Shown in pieces: positions 33,255 to 43,321 of a DNA stretch of 64,000 nucleotides; positions within the stretch are counted from its first letter, which is position 1, and each line of letters starts with the position of its first letter. Source of the DNA: an uncultured Candidatus Entotheonella sp. (lineage in GTDB: Bacteria > Tectomicrobia > Entotheonellia > Entotheonellales > Entotheonellaceae); NCBI GenBank assembly GCA_958295825.1, contig OY282375.1, forward strand, positions 2,093,489-2,157,488, written 5' to 3'. The position numbers and the translations under genes were made by a program. The notes below the pieces were generated by a model. That model saw nothing but the letters and a program-made list of their open reading frames with translations, did no database searches and had not been told where the DNA came from.

Positions 33255-34899
33255 GAAGGTCGGTAAGGTTCGCACCGGCATCCGGCAGCCCGACCCCCAG
33301 GTCATGAAAGCAGCACGCAGACGCATTGAGCAAACCGTCAAGACGACAACGACCCAAACCGCGCATTTTTTTCAAGATGTCACACGGTTTGCAGATAAGC
33401 ATTACGTCATCGCCAAGAGTGGTGAATTTCTGTACAAATCCGTCAAACGGCGCGTGGGTCAGTTCATTTTCTTTGCGGCCACCTGCTTTATTGGAGGTAA
33501 AGCGGTCACCGGCCAAGAGGTACATCTCAGCCAGGTGGGAGCTTTGGCAGCCATTGCCGGACTTGTAGCCTATGGTTTCCAGTGGTGGGCCAACAGAGTG
33601 CTCCACAAACATATCGACTATGCGCAGTCACATGGCGCCAACCTGCTTGAAGATCGGAAAAAAGCACACTTCCTCGGGCAACTGGGCAATTTGTGGGAAG
33701 CCGTGTATGCCCCGGAGTCGTCTGTCTTGTTTTCGGAAGCCCATCGGCGTAAGGCTGCCACAGAAATTGCCCGTATCAAAAAAGCTGTTTGTGAAAAACA
33801 TTGGCAAAAAATTCTACCTGCTCAGAACCCCTGCGATATCAAGGAGATCATCCGCTTCGATCTCGGATATATCCTGAGTAACAGTGATGAGAGATATGCT
33901 TTACTCGATAAGGAGGGCTTCTGTGCAGCGGTAGAATATGAGCTCAGGACCTTCCATCCGCAGAGTGTCCAAGCCAAAAGACTGGGTTTCAGCATTGCCC
34001 AGTTGGAGGACCTTCTCGACGGCGCCACCCTTACCCGAAACGACACGAAAATTTTTGAGCAACGCGCGCATTCCTCCCTTCAGGAAATTGCCGTTTGTGT
34101 CGCAGACCAACTCCCGTTCTGGGGCTATGCCACGTGGCGGATTCACCAAGCTTGGTTGCGATATTGTCAGGCGTTCTGGCAATACAATATCGCCCTGTCG
34201 ATAGAAGCCAGTGTCGGGAGTCTGCTCTACAGACTCCACAACAAATATGAAACGGGGATGATCGACGCTCAGGATATCATTTGGCAGGATAAGGAATCGT
34301 TAGACTGCCTGCAACACCAATTAGGCGGCAAAGCTCCCACCATTGTTGATGAGATTAAATCCGAGGCGAGAAAGATCATTCGGAAGATCTTTTCACATCA
34401 TAAGAATCATGCCAGACGCTTGGTCATACGCATGTACGGATACAATGTGTTACATGGCATCAATTTACTTATGGCATACGATCATCAGTATGCAACAAAT
34501 AAACTAAATCGTAACCCCATAGACGATATGCAAATCATTACCACAATTCATAAGAAGCTCGAAAAAACTTCCAGGATTATGTGCGTGGCTGAAAAAACCA
34601 TGAGACTATTCCATGAATATACCCATGTTAATCATAACATTTTACAATTTTATAATGGTGAAGAAAAGAGAGCTATTGAAACAGCCTATTACACCAACTA
34701 TAAAGGCTTGAGACAGAAAATTTTCTCAACAACATCCTGTCGACAAGCCAATTCTGGAGTAGAGGCATTATTCGAAGAAATTGCGGAACAGAAGTCTATC
34801 TTTACGCATCGTTTGAGAACGTTGCGCCTGCACAAAGAATTAGCCATTCTGGAACTTGAGGACGTTATGGAACATGTCCAATACTTGGGAGACCTATAG
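33244..34899 (+). CDS. Unknown large protein with one or two membrane segments
   Basis: A 551-residue protein I cannot place. A basic N-terminus (MNNRKVGKVRTGIRQ) is followed by a hydrophobic stretch around residues 78-120. A long, mostly helical, His- and Lys-rich region fills the rest. The start at 33244 overlaps the upstream gene by 11 bp; a longer frame to 33082 runs fully inside that gene and is rejected. Base composition falls from GC-rich at the start to clearly AT-rich after about 34400, so the 3' half may have a different origin. It may form a complex with the preceding membrane protein. Confidence 0.75.
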   Translation: MNNRKVGKVRTGIRQPDPQVMKAARRRIEQTVKTTTTQTAHFFQDVTRFADKHYVIAKSGEFLYKSVKRRVGQFIFFAATCFIGGKAVTGQEVHLSQVGALAAIAGLVAYGFQWWANRVLHKHIDYAQSHGANLLEDRKKAHFLGQLGNLWEAVYAPESSVLFSEAHRRKAATEIARIKKAVCEKHWQKILPAQNPCDIKEIIRFDLGYILSNSDERYALLDKEGFCAAVEYELRTFHPQSVQAKRLGFSIAQLEDLLDGATLTRNDTKIFEQRAHSSLQEIAVCVADQLPFWGYATWRIHQAWLRYCQAFWQYNIALSIEASVGSLLYRLHNKYETGMIDAQDIIWQDKESLDCLQHQLGGKAPTIVDEIKSEARKIIRKIFSHHKNHARRLVIRMYGYNVLHGINLLMAYDHQYATNKLNRNPIDDMQIITTIHKKLEKTSRIMCVAEKTMRLFHEYTHVNHNILQFYNGEEKRAIETAYYTNYKGLRQKIFSTTSCRQANSGVEALFEEIAEQKSIFTHRLRTLRLHKELAILELEDVMEHVQYLGDL

Positions 34900-35012
34900 T
34901 CTGAACTTTCCCTATCACCTCAGCGAACACTCCTGCATCTGGCGTTGAGAGGGGCTTCAACGGTTACCCTGCGACAAGTCGTTCAGGGAAAACATCCTCA
35001 ATCACCATGACA

Positions 35013-36437
35013 CTACAGTGCCCGGCGCAGGGCTGCTTGGGCAGCAAAGTAGCCGCTCATGCCGTGCACTCCGCCGCCGGGTGGCGTGGAGGCGGAACAG
35101 ATAAACAACTTCTTGTCCGGCGTCGTGTAAGGCGTCAGTCGTATTGCCGGCCGCGTGAATATCTGACGCAAATCCTGCACGCCGCTGCTGATGTCGCCGC
35201 CCACATAGTTGGAATTGTATTGTTCCAGCGCCGCAGGTGCCATGACGTGGCGGGCCAATACGCGTTCCTGAAATCCGGGTGCGAAGCGTTCGATCTGGCT
35301 TTCGATGCGTTCGGACATGTCGAACGTCGAGCCGTGTGGGCTGTGACAGTAGGCCCAGGCCGTGTGCTGACGGGCCGGGGCTCGGGTGTCGTCGAACAGG
35401 CTCGGCTGGGCCAGAATCACGAAGGGTCGTTCGCTGTGTTGACCGTTGAAGGCGGCCTCTTCGGCGTCGGCAATCTCGCGCAGCGTGCCTCCCAGGTGCA
35501 CGGTGGCGGCGCGCTTGCACGCTTCGGCGCGCCAGGGGATTGGGTCGTCGAGCGCCCAGTCCATCTTGAAAACGCCCGGGCCGTAGCGATAACGTTCCAG
35601 TTGGCGGCGGTAGGAAGTTGGCAGGCGGTGGCCGGCCAGCCGCAGCACTTGGCGTGGCGTCACGTCCAAGAGGACGACGCGACTCGGCGGCAAGTCGTCC
35701 ACTGAGGCGACTGGCGTGTTGGTTTGGACTTCCCCGCCCAGCGATGTCAGATACGACACCATGGCGTCTGCAAGGCGCTGCGAACCGCCGCGCACGAGCG
35801 GCCAGCCGACGGCATGTCCCAGAAGGGCCAGCACCAAGCCGAACGCCGCGCTGGGGCGTTGATCGAGGGGCAGAAGCGCGTGGGCGGCCAAACCGGCGAA
35901 TAATGACTGCGCCCTTTGGCCCGTAAATGCGCTGTTCGCCAAGGCGCCCGCCGAGCGCAGGCCGCGCAGGCCGAAGCTGGCCAGCAGCAAGGGGTGCCGC
36001 GGTAACCGCAAAGGGCCCAGCAGCATGTCCATTAACGGTTCCCAGCGCCGCACCAGCGGGCCCATCAGGTGCACGTAGGCGTCGCCGTCGGCGCCAAACG
36101 CGGCACCCGTGCGTGGCAAGGACCGTTCGAGCAGCACCGCTGGCCCGTCGTCCAGGGGATGCGCCAGTGCGGCGTCCGGCTCGACCCAGGTGACGCCGTG
36201 GTCGGCAAGTGGCAGCGAACGGAAGAACGGTGAGGCTTTGGCCAGCGGGTGAATCGCCGCGCAGACGTCGTGTATGAATCCAGGCAGGGTCAATGGCTTG
36301 GAACGCAACCCGCCGCCGATCGTATCAGCTGCATCCAGAACCAGCACCGAGCAACCGGCCCGCGCCAGCGTGATGGCGGCGGCGAGGCCGTTGGGGCCGG
36401 AGCCGACTACCACGGCGTCGTAATCCACAGACGGCAT
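35013..36437 (-). CDS. Phytoene-desaturase-like NAD(P)/FAD oxidoreductase
   Basis: A 474-residue flavoprotein with the dinucleotide fold [40 protein letters not shown] follows, as in the CrtI/NAD(P)-binding 'phytoene dehydrogenase-like' family, and the C-terminal [20 protein letters not shown] closes the FAD site. There are no carotenoid genes nearby, so the substrate is unknown; members of this subgroup are often annotated only as amine-oxidase-like. It stands alone, convergent with the unknown gene at 34899 (gap 113 bp, nothing seen). Confidence 0.85.
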   Translation of the reverse strand: MPSVDYDAVVVGSGPNGLAAAITLARAGCSVLVLDAADTIGGGLRSKPLTLPGFIHDVCAAIHPLAKASPFFRSLPLADHGVTWVEPDAALAHPLDDGPAVLLERSLPRTGAAFGADGDAYVHLMGPLVRRWEPLMDMLLGPLRLPRHPLLLASFGLRGLRSAGALANSAFTGQRAQSLFAGLAAHALLPLDQRPSAAFGLVLALLGHAVGWPLVRGGSQRLADAMVSYLTSLGGEVQTNTPVASVDDLPPSRVVLLDVTPRQVLRLAGHRLPTSYRRQLERYRYGPGVFKMDWALDDPIPWRAEACKRAATVHLGGTLREIADAEEAAFNGQHSERPFVILAQPSLFDDTRAPARQHTAWAYCHSPHGSTFDMSERIESQIERFAPGFQERVLARHVMAPAALEQYNSNYVGGDISSGVQDLRQIFTRPAIRLTPYTTPDKKLFICSASTPPGGGVHGMSGYFAAQAALRRAL

Positions 36438-36569
36438 CAGGCGCCTCGTTTTTCAGGGTAACGGAAGGTCAAGAAAACAGTGACGACGGTAGTGTCTCAG
36501 TTGGAAAAGACTGGCTCACGTGCCCCAGACGGGTTGCAGGCTCGGTCGTCCGACCGCCGATTTCCCCCG

Positions 36570-36616
36570 CACCCCGACCCCCTCCCCCCTTTGCGAGGGA
36601 GGGCTGGTGCGAGGAA
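36570..36616. repeat. GC-rich hairpin repeat in intergenic region
   Basis: A run of CCCTCCCCCC and the facing GAGGGAGGG around TTTGC form a strong stem-loop in the 36438-36797 gap between divergent genes. It resembles dispersed CCCTC/GAGGG intergenic repeats found in many proteobacterial genomes. The rest of the gap holds no gene I can support. Confidence 0.45.
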
Positions 36617-36797
36617 GTTTGAAAGTGAGGCACTACCATGACGATGACACAACCCGGGGATTGCTAACGCGCCGTCAAGCCCGCAACACCGTACTTTCTG
36701 GTTGACTCCGAACGCCTCCGCAAGCAGGATGACTGCCCTCGATAGTCAGTCCCATTTATGCCAACGACAATGTGTTCCGCAAGCAGGAGTCCGTTTT

Positions 36798-37766
36798 ATG
36801 AAAGCTGTACGTGTCCACGAGTTTGGCGGCCCCGAGGCGATGAGCTATGAGGAGGTTCCCACTCCTTCGCCCGGCGAGGGCCAAGTGCTGGTGAAACTGG
36901 CGGCCAGCGGTCTGAACTACATCGACGTTTACCAGCGCACTGGCCTGTATCCCAATGCCCTGCCCTACACGCTCGGCTTGGAAGGCTCCGGCACCGTGGC
37001 GGGCGTGGGAGCCGGGGTGGTCGCGTTCAAGGAAGGCGATCCGGTTACGTGGACCGGCGTGCCCGGCGCCTATGCCGAGTATGCCGTGGTGCCCGAACAG
37101 CGCTTGGTGCGCATGCCCGACGGGCTGGACGTCAAAGTGGGTGCGGCAGCCATGCTGCAGGGAATGACGGCGCACTATCTGGTCAAGACCACCTACCCTC
37201 TCAAAGCCGGTGACGCCTGTTTGGTGCACGCGGCGGCCGGCGGCGTCGGTCTGCTCCTGGTACAAATGGCCAAGCAGTGCGGCGCGCGGGTTTTCGGCAC
37301 CGTCTCGACGGCGGAAAAGGCCGCCTTGGCGCGGGATGCCGGCGCCGACGAGGTGATCCTCTATACCGAGCAGGATTTCGAGGCCGAGGTGAAGCGTCTG
37401 ACCGACGGCAAGGGGGTACAGGTGGTGTACGACTCGGTGGGCAAAACGACGTTCGACAAAAGCCTGAATTGCTTGGCGCCGCTGGGCTACATGGTCCTCT
37501 ACGGGGCTTCCAGCGGTCCGGTGCCGCCGTTCGACGCCGCTGTCCTCAACGCCAAGGGGTCGTTGTTCCTCACCCGTCCCAGCTTGTTCCATTACATTGC
37601 GGACCGTGCCAGTCTCGAAAAACGCGCCGGCGACGTCCTCAAGTGGATCGCCGACGGCAGCCTCAAGTTGCGCATGGAGCACAACTTCGCGTTGTCCGAA
37701 GTGGAGGAAGCGCATCGCAGTCTGGAAGGCCGAAAGACCACCGGCAAGGTGTTGTTGATTCCGTAG
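36798..37766 (+). CDS. qor: Zinc-independent quinone oxidoreductase (MDR family)
   Basis: A 322-residue medium-chain dehydrogenase/reductase matching the length of E. coli Qor. MKAVRVHEFGGPEAMSYEEV opens it; GLEGSGTVAGVG and HAAAGGVGLLLVQMAKQ form the NADPH-binding region. There are no zinc-ligand cysteines, as expected for quinone reductases. AGGAG lies eight bases before the ATG at 36798; the longer frame from 36702 lacks such a site. It would reduce quinones or enones with NADPH. It is convergent with the acyl-CoA ligase gene. Confidence 0.9.
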   Translation: MKAVRVHEFGGPEAMSYEEVPTPSPGEGQVLVKLAASGLNYIDVYQRTGLYPNALPYTLGLEGSGTVAGVGAGVVAFKEGDPVTWTGVPGAYAEYAVVPEQRLVRMPDGLDVKVGAAAMLQGMTAHYLVKTTYPLKAGDACLVHAAAGGVGLLLVQMAKQCGARVFGTVSTAEKAALARDAGADEVILYTEQDFEAEVKRLTDGKGVQVVYDSVGKTTFDKSLNCLAPLGYMVLYGASSGPVPPFDAAVLNAKGSLFLTRPSLFHYIADRASLEKRAGDVLKWIADGSLKLRMEHNFALSEVEEAHRSLEGRKTTGKVLLIP

Positions 37767-37848
37767 TGTAGCGGACTGTCGGGTTACGCTTCCCTAATCC
37801 GACCTACAGTTCTGAAAGGCGAGCGGCAACAGGCCGTTCACCTCGAGC

Positions 37849-39366
37849 TCAGGCTTCCTGTCCCCAGCGCGACTTCACGGCTTCACGGTCAACCGCATCG
37901 GCGTCCGTTCTGGGCAAGGCGTTGGTGAATTCCACCCATTTGGGTTTTTTGTAGCGGGCGATTCTGCCGGCTACGTGATCGATGATCCGACCGGCGCTCA
38001 GACCACCGTCGCCGCTCTCGACAACGGCTTTGATGGCCTCGCCCCATTGGGCATCAGGCACGCCAAAGACGCATGCGGCGCTCACGCCCGGTATCTCCAT
38101 AATGACCGTCTCGACCTCGGCGGGATAGACGTTCTCGCCACCCGGCTTGATCAATTCCTTCTCCGGCTTGCGGCCTACGTAATGTAGATAACCGTCCTCG
38201 TCGAAGCGGCCCACGTCGCCGGTGTGGTGCCAGCCGCCGCGGAAGGTGTAATCGGTCTCTTGCTGCTGAGCGTAATAACCCTGGAAGACCACAGGGCCGC
38301 GCGCCAGGATTTCGCCCGGCGTGCCGACCGGCACCTCGCGGTCGTATTCGTCAACCAGTCGCACGCGGCATAACGGCGCCACCCGGCCCGCGGCGCCCGG
38401 TCGTTCGGCGGCGCGTTGCAGGGTGATGAAGCCGCTGGTTTCGGCCTGGCCGAAGCCGGTCCAGAACTGCGCTTGGGTACTGGCGTGCAGGCGCCCGATG
38501 ACGTCTGGACCTTCGAGGCCGACAACGTGCTTCAGGCTGGGCAGCCGGCTACCGGCCGCCTCCGCGGCGTCCAGGATGGAACCGAGGACGGGGGGGAAAC
38601 TGGTGAGATAGGTGACGTTGTGCGCGTCGACGAGTTGTACGGCCTGGGCGGCGTCGAAACGAGCCGTCAGCACGTTGGCGCCGCCGGCGTGCATGGTGGC
38701 GAACGCCGCGCCCAAGGCGGCGACGTGAAACAGTGGCAGTGCCAGGAGATTGCAGTCGTATTCGGTCAGGCCCATGCAGGCCATGGTTTGCAGGTTGGCG
38801 GCCAGCAGGTTGTTGTGGGTCAGCACGGCGCCGCGCGGGACCACGTCCACCGCGGCGGTGGAGATGACCGCGAACGGGTCGTCGCCGATAACCGTGTCGG
38901 ACACATTGGCAGACTCGGCAGCGGCGTACAGGGTGTCGAAGGCGGCGAACGGGCCGGAGGGCGTTGGGCCGAACGTATACCAGTGAGCGATACCGATGCT
39001 CGTGGGCCAATCCGCCACCGCCGGCTGCGTGGTGGGGTCGACGACCATCATGCTCGGCTCGGCCCGTTCGACGATGCGGCGGCTCTCTTCAGGCGTCAGA
39101 CGCCAGTTGATCGGATAGGCCAGGATGCCCAGCTTGGCGCAGGCGCCGTAGAGGTCCAGGTATCCGGGGTGGTTCTGCGCCAGGATGCAGATGTGTTCCC
39201 CTTTCCGGATCTGCAATGCTGCCAGCCCGGCCGCCAAAGCGTCGACGCGCGAGAGAAATTCACGGAAGTCAACCTGACCGTGCTCCTGAATGACTGCCGG
39301 CCGGCCGCCGAATTGTGCAGCATTGCGCAGCAGCATGTCGTACAGCGTGAACGTGTGCACCGACAC
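37849..39366 (-). CDS. AMP-dependent acyl-CoA ligase with atypical A3 and A10 motifs
   Basis: A 505-residue member of the ANL adenylating family. Typical parts are the A5-like GFGQAETSG, the A7 HTGDVGRFDEDGYLHYVGRK and the A8 KELIKPGGENVYPAEVE. Two hallmarks depart: the phosphate loop, normally TSGTTGxPKG, reads STAAVDVVPRGAVLTH, and the C-terminal A10 motif, normally with a GK catalytic Lys, reads LPRTDADAVDREAVKS. The enzyme may use another Lys, or be a divergent or non-adenylating subgroup. GTG at 39366 is chosen because GGGAGG is seven bases upstream and it clears the upstream gene by 26 bp. Confidence 0.85.
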   Translation of the reverse strand: MSVHTFTLYDMLLRNAAQFGGRPAVIQEHGQVDFREFLSRVDALAAGLAALQIRKGEHICILAQNHPGYLDLYGACAKLGILAYPINWRLTPEESRRIVERAEPSMMVVDPTTQPAVADWPTSIGIAHWYTFGPTPSGPFAAFDTLYAAAESANVSDTVIGDDPFAVISTAAVDVVPRGAVLTHNNLLAANLQTMACMGLTEYDCNLLALPLFHVAALGAAFATMHAGGANVLTARFDAAQAVQLVDAHNVTYLTSFPPVLGSILDAAEAAGSRLPSLKHVVGLEGPDVIGRLHASTQAQFWTGFGQAETSGFITLQRAAERPGAAGRVAPLCRVRLVDEYDREVPVGTPGEILARGPVVFQGYYAQQQETDYTFRGGWHHTGDVGRFDEDGYLHYVGRKPEKELIKPGGENVYPAEVETVIMEIPGVSAACVFGVPDAQWGEAIKAVVESGDGGLSAGRIIDHVAGRIARYKKPKWVEFTNALPRTDADAVDREAVKSRWGQEA

Positions 39367-39392
39367 GGGATTGCCCTCCCTTATACGTGGGA

Positions 39393-40070
39393 CTAAGCGG
39401 TAATCGGCATGGTGACGAAAACGCGGAAATTGGCGCGCAGAGACGCGGTCTGCCGGATGGCGAAGCCCGCCTCGGCCAGTAACCATTGCCAATCCTCGGG
39501 GGTGTACTTGTTGTGCACCGGGAAGAGACGGAACCAGCGCCGCAGGCTGGCCTGGCGCTCCTCGCCCTCCCCTTCGACGCGCGAGTCAAGATACTCGGTA
39601 AGGGGTGCGCGGACCCAATCGTTCAGGAAGAAAATGCCCTCCGGGGCGAGCAACCGTCGAACTTCGCCCAGCACTGGCAACGGCTCGTCGAGCAGGTGCA
39701 GGATGGCCGTCATGTTGATCAGGTGCGCCGAGCCGTCGGCCAGCGGGATGGGCTGCGCGGTCAGGTCGTGGACCGCAAGGGTCGGTTTCGGACCCGCGTA
39801 GGTTACTTCCTCCTGCGCGTAGGTGATCATGGCCGGCGTGAGGTCATATCCGTGCAAGGCAGAGCCGGGGAAACGCCGGCTGAGGTCGCGGAGAAACAAT
39901 CCTGGGCCGCAGCCAAGGTCGACAATGGTGGGCCGGGCCGGCAGGTTTGGTGACACGTGCGTATCGAAATAGCTCCGGAAGGCGTGGTCGTGGCGTTCGT
40001 CGTGGCTGTTGACCATGCGCTCGACGAGTTCCGTATCCGACATGCCACTGATGCTTTGATGGGTTGCCAT
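39393..40070 (-). CDS. Class I SAM-dependent methyltransferase
   Basis: A 225-residue Rossmann-fold methyltransferase. Motif I is VDLGCGPGLFLRDL (around 49-62), the acidic loop is GYDLTPAMITYAQEE, and the NMTAILHLLDEPLPVL segment follows. The substrate is unknown. GAGGAG lies five bases before the ATG. It is followed after 26 bp by the acyl-CoA ligase start and so is likely in one operon with it. It is divergent from pyrC; a TATAAT at 40111-40116 in the gap has no convincing -35. Confidence 0.85.
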   Translation of the reverse strand: MATHQSISGMSDTELVERMVNSHDERHDHAFRSYFDTHVSPNLPARPTIVDLGCGPGLFLRDLSRRFPGSALHGYDLTPAMITYAQEEVTYAGPKPTLAVHDLTAQPIPLADGSAHLINMTAILHLLDEPLPVLGEVRRLLAPEGIFFLNDWVRAPLTEYLDSRVEGEGEERQASLRRWFRLFPVHNKYTPEDWQWLLAEAGFAIRQTASLRANFRVFVTMPITA

Positions 40071-40194
40071 AGTCTCCTCGGGGATTCCTTCCTTTCGGGG
40101 TAAGCTGCACTATAATGGCGCGGCTACTATACATCAGCAAAATCATCGACAACAGCGTTGGCGTGTACCGAAGGCGCCAGCGTGAGGACGACGG

Positions 40195-41208
40195 ATGGCA
40201 CCCTTCCAACTCCAATCGCCTCTCGACATGCACCTGCACTTACGCGAGGGTGACCTGCTGAATCTCGTGGCGCCGCTGAGCGCCCGCGCCTTTGCCGGCG
40301 CGGTGATCATGCCCAACCTGGTGCCGCCTGTCGATAATGCGGCACGCCTGGATAGTTACCGCGCCGCCGTCGACACGGCCATTGGCGATGCCGTCTTCGA
40401 ACCCTACATGACACTATTCTTCCGCCCATACACCGCAGACGAGCTTGAGGCCATGCGCTCGCGCATCGTCGGCATCAAGCTCTATCCGGCCGGCGTCACC
40501 ACCAACAGCGAGGCCGGTGTGCGGGCGTTGCAAGAGGCCGAGCCGACGCTGGGATTGATGCAGGAGCTCGACATTCCCCTGCTGGTGCACGGCGAGAGCA
40601 ACGGTTTCGTCATGGACCGGGAGGCGGAGTTCATGCCGGTGTATGAACACCTGGCACGAACATTCCCGCGCCTGCGCATCGTGATGGAACATATCACCAC
40701 GCGGCAGGCCGTGGCGTTCCTCGATCGCTATGCCAACGTTTTCGCCACCGTCACGCTGCACCATCTCGTGCTGACGCTGGATGACGTTGCGGGCGGCCTG
40801 TTGGCGCCGCACCTGTTTTGCAAACCCATCGCCAAGCGTCCGGAGGACCGCGATGCCTTGCTCGCCGCCGCCCTCAGCGCCCATCCCAAGCTGATGTTCG
40901 GGAGCGATTCGGCGCCGCACCCGCAGCACAGTAAGGAATGCGCCGGCTGCGCCGCCGGGGTGTTCACCGCGCCGGTTGCGCTGCCGATGCTCGTAGAATT
41001 ATTCGAAAAGCACGACGCCCTGGATAACCTGCAAGCGTTTGTTTCGGATAATGCCCGCCGCATCTATAGCTTCACGCCCGCGCCCAAGGCGGTTTCCTTT
41101 GTCAAGGAAGCCACCGTCGTCCCTCAGCGATATGCCACGGTCTTGCCGTTCGGCGCCGGCAAGACCGTGGCATGGCGGCTTTCTGAAACCGGCCAAACAC
41201 TTGTTTGA
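40195..41208 (+). CDS. pyrC: Dihydroorotase, class II
   Basis: A 337-residue amidohydrolase matching PyrC (about 345). The metal-binding DMHLHLR has His13 and His15. A Lys in [13 protein letters not shown] is the carbamylated bridging ligand, and further ligands lie in LLVHGES, EHITTR and GSDSAPHP. It closes carbamoyl aspartate to dihydroorotate in pyrimidine synthesis. It is followed by the promoter of the DUF58 operon, which overlaps its own stop codon. Confidence 0.94.
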   Translation: MAPFQLQSPLDMHLHLREGDLLNLVAPLSARAFAGAVIMPNLVPPVDNAARLDSYRAAVDTAIGDAVFEPYMTLFFRPYTADELEAMRSRIVGIKLYPAGVTTNSEAGVRALQEAEPTLGLMQELDIPLLVHGESNGFVMDREAEFMPVYEHLARTFPRLRIVMEHITTRQAVAFLDRYANVFATVTLHHLVLTLDDVAGGLLAPHLFCKPIAKRPEDRDALLAAALSAHPKLMFGSDSAPHPQHSKECAGCAAGVFTAPVALPMLVELFEKHDALDNLQAFVSDNARRIYSFTPAPKAVSFVKEATVVPQRYATVLPFGAGKTVAWRLSETGQTLV

Positions 41209-41234
41209 CACCGCTTTGACGTTAGTGGTATACA
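41205..41234 (+). promoter_or_regulatory. Promoter for DUF58/VWA operon, overlapping the pyrC stop
   Basis: TTGACA (41205-41210), an 18-bp spacer and TATACA (41229-41234) form a near-consensus promoter. The -35 contains the pyrC TGA. Transcription would begin about 105 bp ahead of the DUF58 start. Confidence 0.6.
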
Positions 41235-41346
41235 AAGTGCTTTGTGACAGGTCGTCTGTGACCTCTTGCCACATTGTTGTCCGAGTGTGAAGATTCTCAA
41301 CCCAGGCTCCCCCACTGCCGCCACCAGGAATGGTACCGATTTCCCC

Positions 41347-42237
41347 ATGATTTCGTCGGAACTCTACCACCAAGTACGCCGTCTCCACATCCGCACAAAC
41401 CGGCTGGTCAATGAAACATTTGGGGGCGAATACCTGAGCGCCTTCAAGGGCCACGGCATGGAGTTCGCTGAGGTGCGCGAGTATGCGCCCGGCGACGATG
41501 TGCGCAGTATTGATTGGAACGTCACGGCGCGGCGGGGCCACCCCTACATCAAGCGATATGTGGAGGAGCGGGAGTTGACCGTCATGTTGCTGGTCGATCT
41601 CAGCGCCTCCGGGCAGTTCGGCAGCGTCAACCGGCTGAAGACGGATATTGCGACAGAAATGTGCGCGGTTCTGGCGCTGAGCGCCATCGCCAACAACGAC
41701 CGAGTCGGGCTGCTACTGTTTACGGACAAGATCGAAAAATTCGTGCCGCCGCAGAAAGGCAAGCGTCACGGGATGCGGATCATGCGGGACCTGCTGTATT
41801 TTCAACCGCAACAGCGGCGCACGGATGTGGGTTTGGCGTTGGACTTTCTGCATCACATCAGTCGACGTCGCACGGTCAGTTTCCTGGTTTCCGACTTCAT
41901 GACGTCGGGGTACGACATGCCCCTGCGCGTCGCGCACCGGCGCCATGACATGATCCCGGTCAGCATTGCCGATCGCCGTGAGGCCAGCCTGCCGCAGCTT
42001 GGTCTGGTCGCCCTGCAGGATCTTGAGACCGGTGAATATCTGCTGGTTGACACGGCCAGCGATGCGGTACGTGAGAACTACCAACGTCGCCGGGAAACCG
42101 CGGTCGAACAGCGCCAGCACTTGTTCAAGTCGCTGCGCATCGATTCCATTGATGTGAATACGGAGGAGCCCTATATTCGTCCCCTGCTGCGGTTCTTCCG
42201 GCAGCGGGAGCGGCGTGGCGCCAGGGCCTGGGCGTAA
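41347..42237 (+). CDS. DUF58-domain protein (MxaS-like)
   Basis: A 296-residue protein with the DUF58 signature REYAPGDDVRSIDWNVTARRG and a VWA-like LLVDLSASGQFG segment. In methylotrophs the DUF58 protein MxaS lies with VWA proteins MxaC and MxaL and the AAA ATPase MxaR in a module for metal insertion into methanol dehydrogenase; similar sets are called Bat in other bacteria. Here it heads an operon with VWA, TPR and VWA genes, near two PQQ dehydrogenases. The usual MoxR ATPase gene is not beside it. The start at 41347 is picked over 41266 on homology. Confidence 0.88.
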   Translation: MISSELYHQVRRLHIRTNRLVNETFGGEYLSAFKGHGMEFAEVREYAPGDDVRSIDWNVTARRGHPYIKRYVEERELTVMLLVDLSASGQFGSVNRLKTDIATEMCAVLALSAIANNDRVGLLLFTDKIEKFVPPQKGKRHGMRIMRDLLYFQPQQRRTDVGLALDFLHHISRRRTVSFLVSDFMTSGYDMPLRVAHRRHDMIPVSIADRREASLPQLGLVALQDLETGEYLLVDTASDAVRENYQRRRETAVEQRQHLFKSLRIDSIDVNTEEPYIRPLLRFFRQRERRGARAWA

Positions 42238-42292
42238 TGTAAGCCCGTAATGCCCTTGGCTGTCCCGTGTCCTGCAATTGGAGCCTGCTCGT

Positions 42293-43321
42293 ATGTATTT
42301 TGCCGCTTCACCCTACACTTACCTGTTGATCCTGGTCCCCGTCGTGCTGGCGTTGTACGTCTATGCCTTCGTCCGCAAGCATCGAGCCCTGACGGCCTTC
42401 ATGGACCCGTCGCTGATCTCGCGCCTTTTGCCCGGGCGCAGCCGTAGACGGCAATGGGCCAAGGCGCTGTGCATGGTTGGCGCCGTGGCCGCCCTGGTGG
42501 TGGCGTTGATGCAGCCGCAGTGGGGCATTGATTGGCAGGATATCCCGCGGCGCGGACGCGATCTGATCATTCTTCTGGACGTTTCAATCAGCATGAAAGC
42601 CCAGGACGTTTTGCCGAACCGTCTCGAACAGGCCAAACAGGCGGTCACGGAGCTGGTGGAATACCTGCAGAAAACGGGCGGGCACCGGTTGGGTCTGGTT
42701 GCCTTTGCCGGCAGGGCCAGTCTGCAATCCCCGATGACGTTGGACTATCCTTTCTTTATCAAACGCCTCGAACAGGTGGGGCCGGAAACCGTCACGCGCG
42801 ATGGCACGTCGATCGGCGCCGCCATCCGGCAGGTTCTTGAAGGCTTCAGCAAGATCGAACACGAGTACACCGACATCATCATCCTGACCGACGGCGAAGA
42901 CCACAACAGCTTCCCCCTGGAAGCCGCCCGTCTGGCCGCCGCCAAGAAAATGAATCTCTACACGGTTGGCATCGGCGACGCCAGTCAGGGTCACTTGGTG
43001 CCGATCAAGTGGACGAAGGAGGGTCTGCCCTACTTCGCCAAGTATAAGGGGCAGGCGGTACGGTCGCAGATGAACCAGAGCCTGCTGCTGGAAATGGCGC
43101 GGCTGACGGACGGCGCCTACCTCCCCGGCGGTACCCGCGAGGTACCTCTCGATCGGCTCTACCGCGACGAAATCGCCGACAAGCCTCGCCGCAATATCGA
43201 GGTCTCCGAGCGCGAACACCTCATCCACCGCTATCACTGGTTTGTGTTGGCAGCCGTGCTGCTGCTTGCCACCGACATGTTGCTGCGCGAGCGGAAAATC
43301 CCCGTGGAGAGGCAGATATGA
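42293..43321 (+). CDS. VWA-domain membrane protein (MxaC/BatB-like)
   Basis: A 342-residue protein with hydrophobic segments at about 8-26 and 57-73, a periplasm-facing VWA domain, and a last membrane segment near 312-330. The MIDAS motif is DVSIS (Asp96, Ser98, Ser100), with the later metal Asp in LTDGED. ATG 42293 has GGAG upstream. Its stop overlaps the TPR gene start (ATGA). It probably forms a membrane complex with the DUF58 and TPR proteins; the metal-insertion role is inferred from context. Confidence 0.88.
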   Translation: MYFAASPYTYLLILVPVVLALYVYAFVRKHRALTAFMDPSLISRLLPGRSRRRQWAKALCMVGAVAALVVALMQPQWGIDWQDIPRRGRDLIILLDVSISMKAQDVLPNRLEQAKQAVTELVEYLQKTGGHRLGLVAFAGRASLQSPMTLDYPFFIKRLEQVGPETVTRDGTSIGAAIRQVLEGFSKIEHEYTDIIILTDGEDHNSFPLEAARLAAAKKMNLYTVGIGDASQGHLVPIKWTKEGLPYFAKYKGQAVRSQMNQSLLLEMARLTDGAYLPGGTREVPLDRLYRDEIADKPRRNIEVSEREHLIHRYHWFVLAAVLLLATDMLLRERKIPVERQI

